Program-made: the position numbers and the translations under genes
The notes under the pieces: generated by a model
What the model saw: the letters and a program-made list of their open reading frames with translations, nothing else
Told to the model about the DNA's origin: nothing
The model's database searches: none
Assembly: GCA_947503775.1 (NCBI GenBank)
Contig: CANNFE010000004.1
Coordinates: 62,001 to 126,000, forward strand
Source of the DNA: an uncultured Paracoccaceae bacterium
Lineage (GTDB): Bacteria > Pseudomonadota > Alphaproteobacteria > Rhodobacterales > Rhodobacteraceae
Reading direction: 5' to 3'
DNA length: 64,000 nt
In this document: one piece after another, positions 8,114-16,589 of the stretch
Layout: each line of letters opens with the position of its first letter
Numbering within the stretch: position 1 is the first letter of the stretch

Positions 8114-8960
8114 TTAGCCGGTCTCCTGAGCTTTCATCACCAATTCGCTCCAATTGCGCTGGTTTTCCATCTCGTGCTGCAGCCCTTGCTCATCCGCGGC
8201 CTTAAAACGCGCAACGGCGGGTGTCTTGCTGGTCGCCTGAGACAGCCAGTAGGCCTCGGCTTTCAGTGCCTCATCGATCGGCGTGTCGATGGATTCATAG
8301 ACCATCTGCTTGCAGGCATTGATCGATGCCGCAGGGAACTGCGCGATGCGCCGCGCCAGCGCATCGACATAGGGTCCGATCTCGTCTGGATCGAGGGCCC
8401 TGTTGATCGTGCCCATGCGCTCTGCATCATCGGCATCGTAGTCCTGCGCGCTCAGGATGATCTCCAGTGCGCGTCCAAGGCCTGTCTGGCGGGCCATGCG
8501 GGACGCACCGCCCCCGCAGGGCAGTATGCCCATGCCGACTTCCATCTGCATGAACTTGAACTTACCGCGCGCCGCGAACCGCATGTCCAGGGCCAGGGCC
8601 AATTCGTGCCCGCCCCCCCCGGGCAAACCCTTCCAGCTTGGCGATTGTTGCCTGCGGAACCTTGCTGATGCGTTCACAAACGGCCTGTGGGTCAAGACGC
8701 TCCGCCTCATCCCGCGAAACGGCGTCGGTGGACAGATCCTTGAGCAACTCGGTATCGTAATGGGCGACCCAGATTTCGGGATTGGCGGACTGGAAGATAA
8801 CGACCTTCGTCTCCCGGTCGCGCTCCAGACGCATCGCAAGACTGTTGAGGTCGGCCAGCATCTCCTGGCCTTGGATGTTAGTTGCTCCGAAATCGAACGT
8901 GACCGTTGCGATCGCCCCCTCGAGCTTCACATCGAAGGTTTGAAAATTCTTGTATGTCAT
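8114..8960 (-). pseudogene. Enoyl-CoA hydratase/isomerase family gene with homopolymer frameshift
   Basis: Two overlapping frames make one crotonase-family protein of about 281 residues. The upstream frame runs from MTYKNFQTFDVKLEGAIATV to IAKLEGFARGG. The downstream frame resumes as GGGHELALALDMRFAARGKF and continues through MGILPCGGGASRMARQTGLG to the C-terminus. The break is in a run of eight C (8613-8620, G8 on the coding strand); seven would restore LEGFARGGGHELALALDMRF, the oxyanion-hole region. So one extra G inactivates it, unless this is a sequencing error or slippage-tolerant expression. The gene is last in line behind an SDR and a luciferase-like gene on the same strand, so a small catabolic cluster is possible. 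Confidence 0.8.
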
Positions 8961-9058
8961 CAGGCACTCCTTTCCTGGCTCTGCACAGGCAACGCAGAGA
9001 TGGGTTTCTTGGTTGATGGGTTTCCCGGGGCCATCGCCCCGTCGGTTTGCTAGCCAGA

Positions 9059-9838
9059 CTAGCAGGCAAATTCGGTGATCACCGACATGACCTCGGCCGA
9101 ATGCGATGCGTCCAAAGCCGCTCTGTCAGGATCTGCGAATGCGCGGGAATCGTTGTCGAAATACGCTCCGGACGCATCCGAGAACCGGTCGCCAAGGGCG
9201 GCCTCGACCAAGATATCCGCTCCGATATTCAAATCCTTGCCCGCGACGCCGAACCCGTCCCTCACCATCTTGGACGCCAGAAGCGAGCCGGGATTTACCG
9301 CGACAAAGACCGGTCCATCGGGATGCGACCGGGCCAGTTCGCGGGTCCAGATCGTGATGCCAAGCTTGCTTTGCGAATAGGCCTCCATATCGGCAAGCCT
9401 CGTCTGCCCGCGCATGGCCGCCAGATCTACCCGCGCCTGCGCGGCAGAGGACAGGTTCACCACCCGCCCGTCTTGGGGAAGAAGCGGCAGCACCCTTTGC
9501 GTCAGCAGATAGGGGGCGAAGGTGTTGACGACGAACCGGACGTCCTGCCCGCTGTCAAGCACCGGATCAGGCGTCTTCAAGACACCGGCATTGTTGATCA
9601 GCACGTCCAGCCGGTCATGCGCGCCGCGAATGTCATCGGCGAGCTTTGCGACCGCGGCCGTGTCGGACAAATCGGCCACGAAGGTGGACACCGACCCGCC
9701 AATCTCGGCCGCGGCGGCCTCGACCTTGGCGGCGGTCCGGCCATGCACAAGAACATGATGCCCGCCTGCCGCCAGTTTGCGGGCCGTCAGCTTGCCGATC
9801 CCGTCGGTCGAGCCGGTGATGAGGATCGTCTTTGTCAT
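9059..9838 (-). CDS. Short-chain dehydrogenase/reductase (SDR)
   Basis: This 259-aa Rossmann-fold oxidoreductase of the SDR family has cofactor motif TGSTDGIG (TGxxxGxG) at residues 8-15, NNAGV near 86, catalytic Ser in VVNLSSAAQ and YSQSK (YxxxK) near 155. VNPGSLLASKM follows, as in classical SDRs. The overall pattern resembles the retinol dehydrogenase/protochlorophyllide-reductase-like branch. It starts 12 bp after the luciferase-like gene with AAGGAG upstream, so they are an operon. The substrate is unknown. Confidence 0.9.
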   Translation of the reverse strand: MTKTILITGSTDGIGKLTARKLAAGGHHVLVHGRTAAKVEAAAAEIGGSVSTFVADLSDTAAVAKLADDIRGAHDRLDVLINNAGVLKTPDPVLDSGQDVRFVVNTFAPYLLTQRVLPLLPQDGRVVNLSSAAQARVDLAAMRGQTRLADMEAYSQSKLGITIWTRELARSHPDGPVFVAVNPGSLLASKMVRDGFGVAGKDLNIGADILVEAALGDRFSDASGAYFDNDSRAFADPDRAALDASHSAEVMSVITEFAC

Positions 9839-9850
9839 CGAACGTCTCCT

Positions 9851-10816
9851 TCAGGCAAAGTCGGGCAGCAGGCTGTCCGACAGGTGGTTCAGCGTCGTTT
9901 CAATCGGGGCCTGGTTAAAGCGCAGGTTCAGCGCGACATGGTTGACGCCAAGCGCCTCGAGCTCCTTCAGATAGCTGTGCAGGAACGCGATCCCGGACTG
10001 AAACCCAAGATGGATCGGACGCGGCGGCGCATCCGCATCGGCCAGCACATCCACGTAAAGCGACTGCAGGACCGGCTTTTCGGGCTGCCCTGCCTGTACC
10101 AGCCTTGCGCGATACTCGGCGACCACCTGCCGCTGCGCATGGACATCACGCGGATACGTGATCCAGCCATCGCCGGTCTCGGCCACCCATTCGGGCGATT
10201 GCCGGCTGCCTCCTGTGATCAGCAAAGGAAGACGGGCGCCATGCGGCTTCGGCAGCAAATCGATATCGCCCGCCAGCCTCCCATGGCCGCTGTCAAAGCG
10301 CGGATAGGGCTCGGCCGCGGCCCGCATATAGGCGACGCTATCGCGGAACCGGTCTGCACGATCCGCATAGCCCATTGCCATCGCCGGGTATTCCTCCGGC
10401 CGATCTCCCGAGGCGATCCCCAAAAGCAGCCGCCCCTCCGACATCACATCAACGGATGCAGCCGCCTTCGCGACATGCGCAGGATGGCGCAGCGGCAGGA
10501 TGATGCTGGCCGCGCCCAAAGCGATCCGGTCCGTCGCAGCCGAGAGCGCGCCGAGATAGACAAACGGGTCGAACACCTGCCCCGCATCCCCGAAGCTGGG
10601 CACGTTGAAGGGAACATCGCGCAGCCACAGCGCGCCGAAACCAAGAGCTTCGGCAAGCTGCGCGGCCTCTATATGCCCCCGCATCGACGGCTCCTGGCCC
10701 ACCGCATAGGCCTCAAGCGGCAGGACCAACCCAAGGCTCAGCCTGTCCGGCCGAAAGACCGCGTTGAAGGCCCGGTTGATCCGCGAAAAGGCGGCGGAAG
10801 ATCTATCGTCCAGCAT
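9851..10816 (-). CDS. Luciferase-like (LLM class) flavin-dependent oxidoreductase
   Basis: This 321-aa TIM-barrel enzyme of the bacterial luciferase-like family uses reduced FMN or F420. Indicators are LSLGLVLPLEAY at the start of the barrel, AEALGFGALWLRDVP, DPFVYLGALSAATDRIALGAAS and HPAHVAKAAASVDVMSEGRLLLGIASGD, all family landmarks. Length and pattern match the BA3436-type luciferase-like oxidoreductase family. It leads an operon with the SDR and is transcribed divergently from a frameshifted LysR gene that was probably its regulator. The substrate cannot be deduced. Confidence 0.88.
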   Translation of the reverse strand: MLDDRSSAAFSRINRAFNAVFRPDRLSLGLVLPLEAYAVGQEPSMRGHIEAAQLAEALGFGALWLRDVPFNVPSFGDAGQVFDPFVYLGALSAATDRIALGAASIILPLRHPAHVAKAAASVDVMSEGRLLLGIASGDRPEEYPAMAMGYADRADRFRDSVAYMRAAAEPYPRFDSGHGRLAGDIDLLPKPHGARLPLLITGGSRQSPEWVAETGDGWITYPRDVHAQRQVVAEYRARLVQAGQPEKPVLQSLYVDVLADADAPPRPIHLGFQSGIAFLHSYLKELEALGVNHVALNLRFNQAPIETTLNHLSDSLLPDFA

Positions 10817-11051
10817 ATCCGGTCTCTTTGATGCCGCACCAGGATGCGACGCTCGATGCCCTAGCGGATCATCGTCGCGGCCTCGTCTTGATCCAGGCCG
10901 CGGCTCGCACCATCGGGGCGCGCCCGTCGACGGCCTATCTCAGGGCGGCTTCGCACTCTTACCTCCCAAATCCTGCGAGCCACTCGGTTGAGTTGGAACA
11001 TAAGCGGCATCTCCCTTATATAAACTGCTCTCTTTCGTAATCAGAATTCGG

Positions 11052-11986
11052 ATGTCGCATATAATGGGCTTCGAAACAGACAGCCTGCGCCTCTTCGTTC
11101 TGGCCGCCGAGAGGCTGAACATCAGCGCCGCCGGACGCGCGCTTGGCATCGCCCCGGCCGTCTCAAGCGCCAAGCTCGCCAAACTCAAAAAGATCTGGGC
11201 ACCCAGCTTCTGCACCGCACCACGCGCAAGGTCTCGCTGTCCGTCGAAGGCGAGGATTTCCTGCCCTTCGCACGGGAAATTCTCGCCCAGGAAGATGCCG
11301 CGCTCGCCGCGATGGGCAAGACAAGCGGAACGGTAAGCGGAACGCTCCGCTTCACCGCCCCCAGCACATTCGCCCAACTCTACATCATCCCGATCCTGCC
11401 GCGCTTTCTGAACCGGCACCTCGATCTGACGCTCGATCTGCGCCTCTCCGACACCCCGTTCGATCTGATCGAGGGGAGTTTCGATCTCGCCCTGCGGAAC
11501 GCTCCCATGGTCGATACCAGCCTCAAGGGGCGAAAACTGGCAGAGGACGACCGCCTTCTGTGCGCCTCGCCCGACTATCTCAAGGCGCATGGAACCCCGA
11601 TCCACCCCTCTGATCTCAAGGCCCACACCCTCATCGCATTTCGCCATATGCGCCCCCGCACCCTTCGGAATGATCGCGGACAAAGCGCGATATTCGACCC
11701 GTCCGGCGCAAAGTGCCAACTCATCATGGATGACGGGCTCAGCCAGAAACGCGTAACGCTTGCAGGCGCGGGGATCTCGCTCAATGCCCTCTGGAGCGTC
11801 CACGACGCGCTCGCGGCCGGAGACCTGATCCAGGTCCTCCCCGGCTACAAGGGCGCCGACGACGACGCCCTCTGGCTCATCTATCCCAAATCGAACGTGC
11901 TGTCTCCGAAGGTCCGGGTGTTCATGGATCACCTGATCGCCGAAATCGGAAAGACCCCGCCCTGGCAGACCAGCGACACCCCATAA
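11052..11986 (+). pseudogene. LysR family regulator gene with frameshift
   Basis: The N-terminal HTH is read from 11052 (or 11064): DSLRLFVLAAERLNISAAGR, then ALGIAPAVSSAKLAKL. The frame then breaks in CTCAAAAAGATCTG at 11184-11197. One added base restores LEKDLGTQLLHRTTRKVSLS and then SVEGEDFLPFAREIL, joining the second frame, which is intact from MGKTSGTVSGTLRFTAPSTF to the stop and holds the effector domain. A one-base loss (GAAAAA to AAAAA) explains it. The gene is divergent from the luciferase-like/SDR operon, its likely target. It may be a true pseudogene or a sequencing error. Confidence 0.82.
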
Positions 11987-12230
11987 CATGCGCGGTGCAT
12001 GGGCGAGGGTCAAAGCCCCAACTTGAGCATGGGTTAGCGTGCCGCGACTGACCGAAACCCGATTGAGTAGCCCAGGCGATCCGAGTACGCTCTGGTCATG
12101 GCCTTGCTCGGGCCTCCCCCCTCCACCGGGGCAGCATTTGACATGCGGAGCGACGTCATTTCGAACCCAACCTGTTCGGGCGCGCGCATAAGGAGGGAGT
12201 GCGAAGACCGCTCGTAAAAGGAGGGTGAGG

Positions 12231-12944
12231 ATGAGACTATCATCCCCAATCCACACGCTGAAGCGTCAAGCAAAAGTGCTGGCGCGCGACAATGACATCA
12301 GGCTTTACGAGGCCCTCAATCAGATTGCCACCCAAGAGGGCTTCAGGGATTGGAGCCACTTGGCGTCCAGCTCCTCCAGGGCGACACCAGCCAATGAAAC
12401 CATGAGCCAGCTTGATCCGGGCGATACGGTCCTCATCGGTGCACGCCCGGGCCACGGTAAAACCCTTCTTGGGTTGGAGTTGGCTGTACTGGCAGGGAAA
12501 AACAATCGCACAGGCTATGTTTTCTCCTTGGATTACAATGAAAGGGATATCTGGGATCGGTTCGAAAAACTCGGCGTGGACCCAAAGGAACAGGCCCGCC
12601 GGATCGTCATCGACACCTCGGACGATATCTGCGCGGCTCATATCATCGAACGCCTCGGCAATACCCGAGGTCGTGCACTCGTCGTCGTCGATTACCTCCA
12701 GCTTTTGGATCAGAAGCGGAGCAATCCTCCGCTTGAAGACCAGGTCCGGGCGCTCAAGACATATGCCGCCGAACGGGGGGCGATCCTTGTCATGATCTCA
12801 CAGATCGACCGCGCTTTTGAGCTGTCGTCCAGTGACATGCCGCGCATCGAGGACATTCGATTGCCAAATCCCGTCGACCTGTCGCTTTTCGATAAAAGAT
12901 GCTTCCTGCATAATGGCCAGATACGGATAGAGATGGAAGCATGA
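12231..12944 (+). CDS. Small DnaB-helicase-like P-loop ATPase
   Basis: The 237-aa protein has a RecA/DnaB C-terminal core: Walker A GARPGHGKT at 70-78, Walker B VVVDYLQLL at 151-159 and the DnaB-type ISQ motif near 189. It lacks the DnaB N-terminal domain. Instead residues 1-46 form a short helical module (SPIHTLKRQAKVLARDNDIR, then LYEALNQIATQEGFRDWSHL) of the kind fused to other small stand-alone proteins. ATG 12231 is preferred over GTG 12225 because GGAGG lies 6 bp upstream of it. There is no replication gene around it, and it sits beside tRNA-Arg in the accessory zone. Role unknown; perhaps a helicase loader or competitor, or a mobile-element protein. Confidence 0.75.
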   Translation: MRLSSPIHTLKRQAKVLARDNDIRLYEALNQIATQEGFRDWSHLASSSSRATPANETMSQLDPGDTVLIGARPGHGKTLLGLELAVLAGKNNRTGYVFSLDYNERDIWDRFEKLGVDPKEQARRIVIDTSDDICAAHIIERLGNTRGRALVVVDYLQLLDQKRSNPPLEDQVRALKTYAAERGAILVMISQIDRAFELSSSDMPRIEDIRLPNPVDLSLFDKRCFLHNGQIRIEMEA

Positions 12945-13088
12945 GGCCGGCCTAAAATGCCGAGCGGGCAGTCGTTGAAGATCAGCCCCGCCCGCAAACC
13001 GGACCTCAGTTGAGAGCGTGAACATGGCGCTGCCGCCACTAGAGGTGGCGGCGTGCTGCACATCCGGCCCTTCGGCACCTGTTGTCCT

Positions 13089-13164
13089 GGCGATCCCTGA
13101 AGGACTCGAACCCTCAACCTGCTGATTAGAAGTCAGCTGCTCTATCCAGTTGAGCTAAGGGACC
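13089..13164 (-). tRNA. tRNA-Arg (TCT)
   Basis: On the minus strand a full cloverleaf folds: acceptor GGTCCCT paired with AGGGATC (one G-U), D-arm TAGCTCAACTGGATAGAGCA, anticodon stem-loop CTGACTTCTAATCAG with anticodon TCT reading AGA, and T-arm GAGGGTTCGAGTCCTTC. Discriminator G and an encoded CCA follow. It is flanked by accessory genes and could be an integration site, but no direct repeat of its 3' end was found. Confidence 0.95.
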
Positions 13165-13390
13165 GCTCATGCCGCTTTTAACGATGGCAAGGGGCGAGGC
13201 AAGGGGAACCCAACCTGAGGAAAACGGGTTAGCGGGTCAGATCCCGTTTGGAGCCTGCCTCATGACACGCGCCGCGACCCCGGTCCGCCCTTTCAGATCA
13301 TCGCAGATCGCCTGCCGATCGACGGCCCGCCAGGCCCGCTCGGAGGCAGGGCTGCAGGCCGTCTGCCCCCCCGAAACGGACTGATCCGCT

Positions 13391-13663
13391 ATGGCCGCCA
13401 CCGATTTCACCTCGACCCTGGGCCGCGAGTTCATGATCGAGCTTGACCGCCACGTCGAAGAGGTCACGCGCCAGGACGGCTACGAGGTGTTCAGCCTCGC
13501 GCTCGGCGAAGAGCCGTCGGCCGAACGGCTCGAACATCTCGACGAGGACGACTACAAAGCCCTCGCCCAGGCCGCCGAGGAATTCTTCGAAGACGAAGCC
13601 GCCCGCGACGCCGATTTCGAAGAAATCGTCCGCTCGACCCTGGGCAATTACGAGACGGACTAG
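13391..13663 (+). CDS. Hypothetical small acidic protein
   Basis: This 90-residue cytoplasmic-looking protein is rich in Glu and Asp, especially in the C-terminal half (FFEDEAARDADFEEIV), with no membrane segment or known motif. Strong GC bias at third codon positions supports translation. It lies between tRNA-Arg and a low-GC segment and is not in an obvious operon. I do not recognise a family. Confidence 0.6.
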   Translation: MAATDFTSTLGREFMIELDRHVEEVTRQDGYEVFSLALGEEPSAERLEHLDEDDYKALAQAAEEFFEDEAARDADFEEIVRSTLGNYETD

Positions 13664-13964
13664 GTGTTTGATCCCACGGATTGCGGTTTTTCACGTCTTA
13701 TAGCGCTTTCTTTCTGGCTCATACATCGGTCCGCAAGGATCGATACGCTATCGGGCATTCCGAATGCATCGGATATCTAATTTTCCCGCACCCCACTATA
13801 AATCAGTCGGCAATCTGTCAGCACTGGCGCAGCCTCCCCCAGCCCCGCCGAGAGAGCCAGGCGAGGCTAGACAGGACCCCTTACGTGGCATATCGAGTCG
13901 CTCGGGCCGTATCAGGCACATGTCACCAAGGCACTCATCTATATAGATATTCCGGAATCTAGCC
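13664..13964. other. Low-GC spacer without a convincing gene
   Basis: About 300 bp with clearly lower GC than the surroundings. Short open frames here lack a Shine-Dalgarno sequence and have no recognisable similarity. The composition continues into the sulfotransferase-like gene, suggesting the two were acquired together. Promoter elements for that gene probably lie here but none stands out. Confidence 0.5.
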
Positions 13965-14672
13965 ATGGCAGAACAGACGACATTTCTTGACACTATGCTA
14001 CTCAGTAATCCTGAAAGACTCAGAGAGCTTTGCGGTCGTGAAACGCTCGTCGTCTGCGGCGCTCCTCGCGGTATGACGTCCCTCATCGCTTATACGCTCT
14101 ACGAGCTAGGTTATTTTATGGGATATGAGCTGTAAAAAAAGAGCTATGAAGACAGGGAAATGCTGAATGCAGTTATAGGATTTGGGGGCTTTCGACCTCC
14201 CCTCTTAAGACGAAGGAAGCTGAAACAGCTCGTTGAAAAACGCAACGCCAGTCACGCCCGGTGGGGCTTCAAAGCCCCTGATGCCGTTTATCACCTAAGA
14301 GGACTGCTTCCATTACTACGGAACCCGGTTGTCGTGTTATGTGTTCGAAACCCAATGTCGGCTGGACGGTCGATTATGGAAAAGAATCCGAGGGTAAAAG
14401 GTGGTATAAATAAGGCATTTGATAAAGCTGTGAAAGCCAATTTGGCAATTAGCTTTCTTCTAGAAAACCCCTCCTACCCTTCCTTGATCCTGAACATGGA
14501 GGAGATAGCGAAGCGCCCGGATGTCTTTTTGACCGAATTCACACAAGCGCTTTCCCTCGAAGGCGATGTGGATCACATCCTAAATCAGATTTCGCAAAAG
14601 GGTTACAAGTCATCGCAGGAGCGGGATCAGTCCAACTTTTTTTCCTCCAGACAACCCACACCCACTTCTTAG
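13965..14672 (+). pseudogene. Sulfotransferase-like gene with in-frame stop codon
   Basis: One continuous frame of about 235 codons is interrupted by TAA at codon 57 (14133-14135). Before the stop, LVVCGAPRGMTSLIAYTLYE matches the PAPS 5'-phosphosulfate-binding loop. After it, reading resumes through KKSYEDREMLNAVIGFG and the 3'-phosphate-binding-like stretch VVVLCVRNPMSAGRSIMEKN. The family transfers sulfate from PAPS to sugars, lipids or proteins. The stop sits before a run of seven A, so a point or slippage mutation is plausible. A restart at ATG 14160 would lack the PAPS loop. GC is lower than in neighbours, indicating transfer. Confidence 0.72.
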
Positions 14673-14688
14673 GCACACGCCCCTCTGG

Positions 14689-14707
14689 CAGTGAACTCGG
14701 TTCACTG
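14689..14707. promoter_or_regulatory. TetR operator O1 (autoregulatory)
   Basis: CAGTGAAC-TCG-GTTCACTG is a perfect 8-bp inverted repeat with a 3-bp spacer, 13 bp before the tetR start. Its core TGAAC-N3-GTTCA recurs twice before the pspA-like gene, so it is the probable autoregulatory site of the TetR protein. Confidence 0.75.
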
Positions 14708-14720
14708 ATAGGACCGCCCC

Positions 14721-15317
14721 ATGGCCAGACAGACAGAACAACGCCGCGACGCCCTCAGAACCAGCCTCACCGAAGAGGCCGAGCGCCGCATCCGGACCGA
14801 CGGGCTCGCCTCGCTCAAAGCGCGTCCTCTGGCCGAGGCGGTGGGCTGTTCGGTCGGGGCGATCTACAACGTCTTTCCGGATCTGACCGCTCTGGTCCTC
14901 ACCGTAAACGGCCGGACCTTCCGGCGCCTCGGGGCCGAGATCGAGGCCGCCGTGACGGCGCAAAGCGGCGGCGCGCCGCAAGACCGCCTGCACGCGATGG
15001 CCACCACCTATCTGCGCTTCGCCGCCGCCAACCGGACCCTCTGGCACAGCCTCTTTGACGTCGAGATGGCCGATCCCGGCGAGATCCCGGACTGGTACGA
15101 CGAGGAACTCGGACGGCTCTTCTCGTTCATCTCCGCCCCGCTCAGGGACATCTTTCCGAACAAGGACGCGGATGAGATCGAGTTTCTGACCCGCACGCTC
15201 TTCTCCTCGGTCCACGGCATCGTCCTTCTGGGCCTCGAGCAACGCGGAGAGCCCGCGCCCTCGGACGAGCTTGAACGCCGGATCTCCTACATCCTGCGCG
15301 CCGCCACCGGGGCCTGA
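14721..15317 (+). CDS. TetR/AcrR family transcriptional regulator
   Basis: This 198-aa repressor has an N-terminal TetR helix-turn-helix: LTEEAERRIRTDGLASLKAR, then LAEAVGCSVGAIYNVFPD (residues about 15-58). The C-terminal ligand domain contains ATTYLRFAAANRTLWHSLFD, typical of TetR proteins with a WHG-type C-terminal domain. The gene is bracketed by three copies of TGAAC-N3-GTTCA, one upstream and two between it and the pspA-like gene. It is therefore predicted to repress itself and the PspA-YiaAB unit. The inducer is unknown. Confidence 0.92.
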   Translation: MARQTEQRRDALRTSLTEEAERRIRTDGLASLKARPLAEAVGCSVGAIYNVFPDLTALVLTVNGRTFRRLGAEIEAAVTAQSGGAPQDRLHAMATTYLRFAAANRTLWHSLFDVEMADPGEIPDWYDEELGRLFSFISAPLRDIFPNKDADEIEFLTRTLFSSVHGIVLLGLEQRGEPAPSDELERRISYILRAATGA

Positions 15318-15326
15318 CCAAAAATA

Positions 15327-15339
15327 TGAACGTTGTTCA
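15327..15339. promoter_or_regulatory. TetR operator O2 upstream of pspA-like gene
   Basis: TGAAC-GTT-GTTCA is a perfect 5-bp inverted repeat with the same core and spacing as O1. It lies 10 bp after the tetR stop and is likely one of two sites flanking the promoter of the downstream pair. Confidence 0.7.
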
Positions 15340-15381
15340 AATTTAGCTTGCCTCAACAAATCGAATCGCCTACCTATCTTC

Positions 15382-15396
15382 ATGAACATTGTTCAT
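15382..15396. promoter_or_regulatory. TetR operator O3 upstream of pspA-like gene
   Basis: ATGAAC-ATT-GTTCAT is a perfect 6-bp inverted repeat with the O1/O2 core, ending just before the AGGAGG of the pspA-like gene. O2 and O3 are about 56 bp apart centre to centre, so repressor bound at both would bracket any promoter between them. Confidence 0.72.
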
Positions 15397-15411
15397 TAAA
15401 AGGAGGCGACC

Positions 15412-16092
15412 ATGCTCTCGACCCTGAAGACCCTGTTCGATGGCGCGAATACCCGGGCTGAGACCCAGCTTCGCGACAAATATGCGATCGAACTGATCGA
15501 CCAGAAGATTTACGAGGCCGACACCAACCTGTCCGCCGCCAAACAGACGCTGGCCAGCCTGATCCAGCGCAAGCGCAGCGAGGACCGGCTCATCTCCGGC
15601 CTGGACAGCCGGATCGCCGACCTGACCGACCGCGCGAGCGAGGCGCTCAAGGCGGATCGCGAGGATCTCGCGGCCGAGGCCGCAACGGCCATCGCCGACA
15701 TGGAGAACGAACGCAGCCGCCGCAAGGACACGGTCGATCGCCTCCAGACGCGGATCCTGCAACTGCGCACCGCCGTCGAAGCCGCCCATCGCCGGATCAT
15801 CGACCTCAAACAAGGCGCCATCACCGCCCGCGCCATCCGGAAAGAGCAGAAGATGCAGATCGGCCTGCGCAAGACCATCGGCAACACCTCCGCCGCCGAC
15901 GAAGCCGCGGCCCTGATCCAGCGCGTCACCGACCGCGACGATCCGTTCGAGCAAAGCCAGATCCTGCAGGAGATCGACAGCGGCCTGACCCATCGCGACA
16001 TGGCCGATCGCATGGCCGACGAAGGCTTCGGCGATCCCAGCAAAACCACGGCCAAAACGGTCCTCGACCGCCTCAAGAAGAAAACGGGCTAA
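15412..16092 (+). CDS. PspA/IM30 family envelope-stress protein
   Basis: This 226-aa, almost entirely helical coiled-coil protein is of the PspA/IM30 (ESCRT-III-like) family, which binds and stabilises the inner membrane under stress. It begins MLSTLKTLFDGANTRAETQL, consistent with an amphipathic membrane-binding helix, followed by long heptad helices (residues about 20-180). The C-terminal about 50 residues are less regular. AAGGAGG precedes the ATG. It follows tetR, has two TetR-type operators upstream, and is followed 33 bp later by a YiaAB membrane protein. Regulation by TetR instead of PspF distinguishes it from the enterobacterial system. Confidence 0.85.
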   Translation: MLSTLKTLFDGANTRAETQLRDKYAIELIDQKIYEADTNLSAAKQTLASLIQRKRSEDRLISGLDSRIADLTDRASEALKADREDLAAEAATAIADMENERSRRKDTVDRLQTRILQLRTAVEAAHRRIIDLKQGAITARAIRKEQKMQIGLRKTIGNTSAADEAAALIQRVTDRDDPFEQSQILQEIDSGLTHRDMADRMADEGFGDPSKTTAKTVLDRLKKKTG

Positions 16093-16125
16093 GCCCCGCC
16101 ACCACCGTAAGGAAAGGACACTTTT

Positions 16126-16398
16126 ATGAAAAGCAACGAAAACGGCCTCATCATCAGCTTCAACTTTCTCGGCATCGTTGTCGCTTATGTTTTGCTCGCC
16201 CTCTCGCTCTGGCTCACCGACATCCCGCTCGCGACCAAGGGCTATTGGGGCATCGGCGTCCTGCTCCTGACGATTTCGCTCGTGAATTTCGTGAAGTACA
16301 AATTCGACCAGCGCATCAGCGAAGAGCGGATCTCCCGCATCGAAGAAGCCCGCAACGAAAAACTGCTCGAAGACTACGTCATCGACAAGGCGGCCTAG
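16126..16398 (+). CDS. YiaA/YiaB-type small inner-membrane protein
   Basis: This 90-aa membrane protein has two predicted helices (FLGIVVAYVLLALSLWL and GYWGIGVLLLTISLVNFVKY) joined by a short TDIPLATKG loop, the layout and sequence of the YiaAB two-helix domain. A charged C-terminal tail (about 30 residues) faces the cytoplasm. AAGGAAAGG lies upstream. It forms a probable two-gene operon with the pspA-like gene, so it may be a membrane partner or anchor for it. That link is inferred from position. Confidence 0.82.
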   Translation: MKSNENGLIISFNFLGIVVAYVLLALSLWLTDIPLATKGYWGIGVLLLTISLVNFVKYKFDQRISEERISRIEEARNEKLLEDYVIDKAA

Positions 16399-16407
16399 AT
16401 CCAGCCT

Positions 16408-16429
16408 GGCCCGGCCTCACAGCCGGGCC
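16408..16429 (+). terminator. Hairpin after pspA-yiaAB
   Basis: GGCCCGGC-N6-GCCGGGCC forms an 8-bp GC-rich stem 10 bp after the yiaAB stop, followed by a short CCTTT. It is a likely terminator of the stress operon, although the U-run is weak. Confidence 0.6.
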
Positions 16430-16589
16430 GACCTTTCGGCAAGACCGATGGGCAGAATAACGCCCCGCCTTCGCGTACACAGCGTCCTACAACGCTATGA
16501 CAGCCTCCGGGGCAAGGCGGTCGAGAAACCGCGATCCCGTCCGGCATGGCCGAAAGATCAGCCCATCGCATCACACGCAGACCCGGCTC

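Noticed and set aside
9047-10831. A 594-aa open frame on the plus strand opposite the SDR and luciferase-like genes
   Set aside because: It overlaps two well-supported enzymes and has an Arg/His-rich shadow composition.
13089-13164. tRNA-Arg as an integration attachment site with a direct repeat
   Set aside because: No second copy of its 3' end was seen in the window, and no integrase is present.
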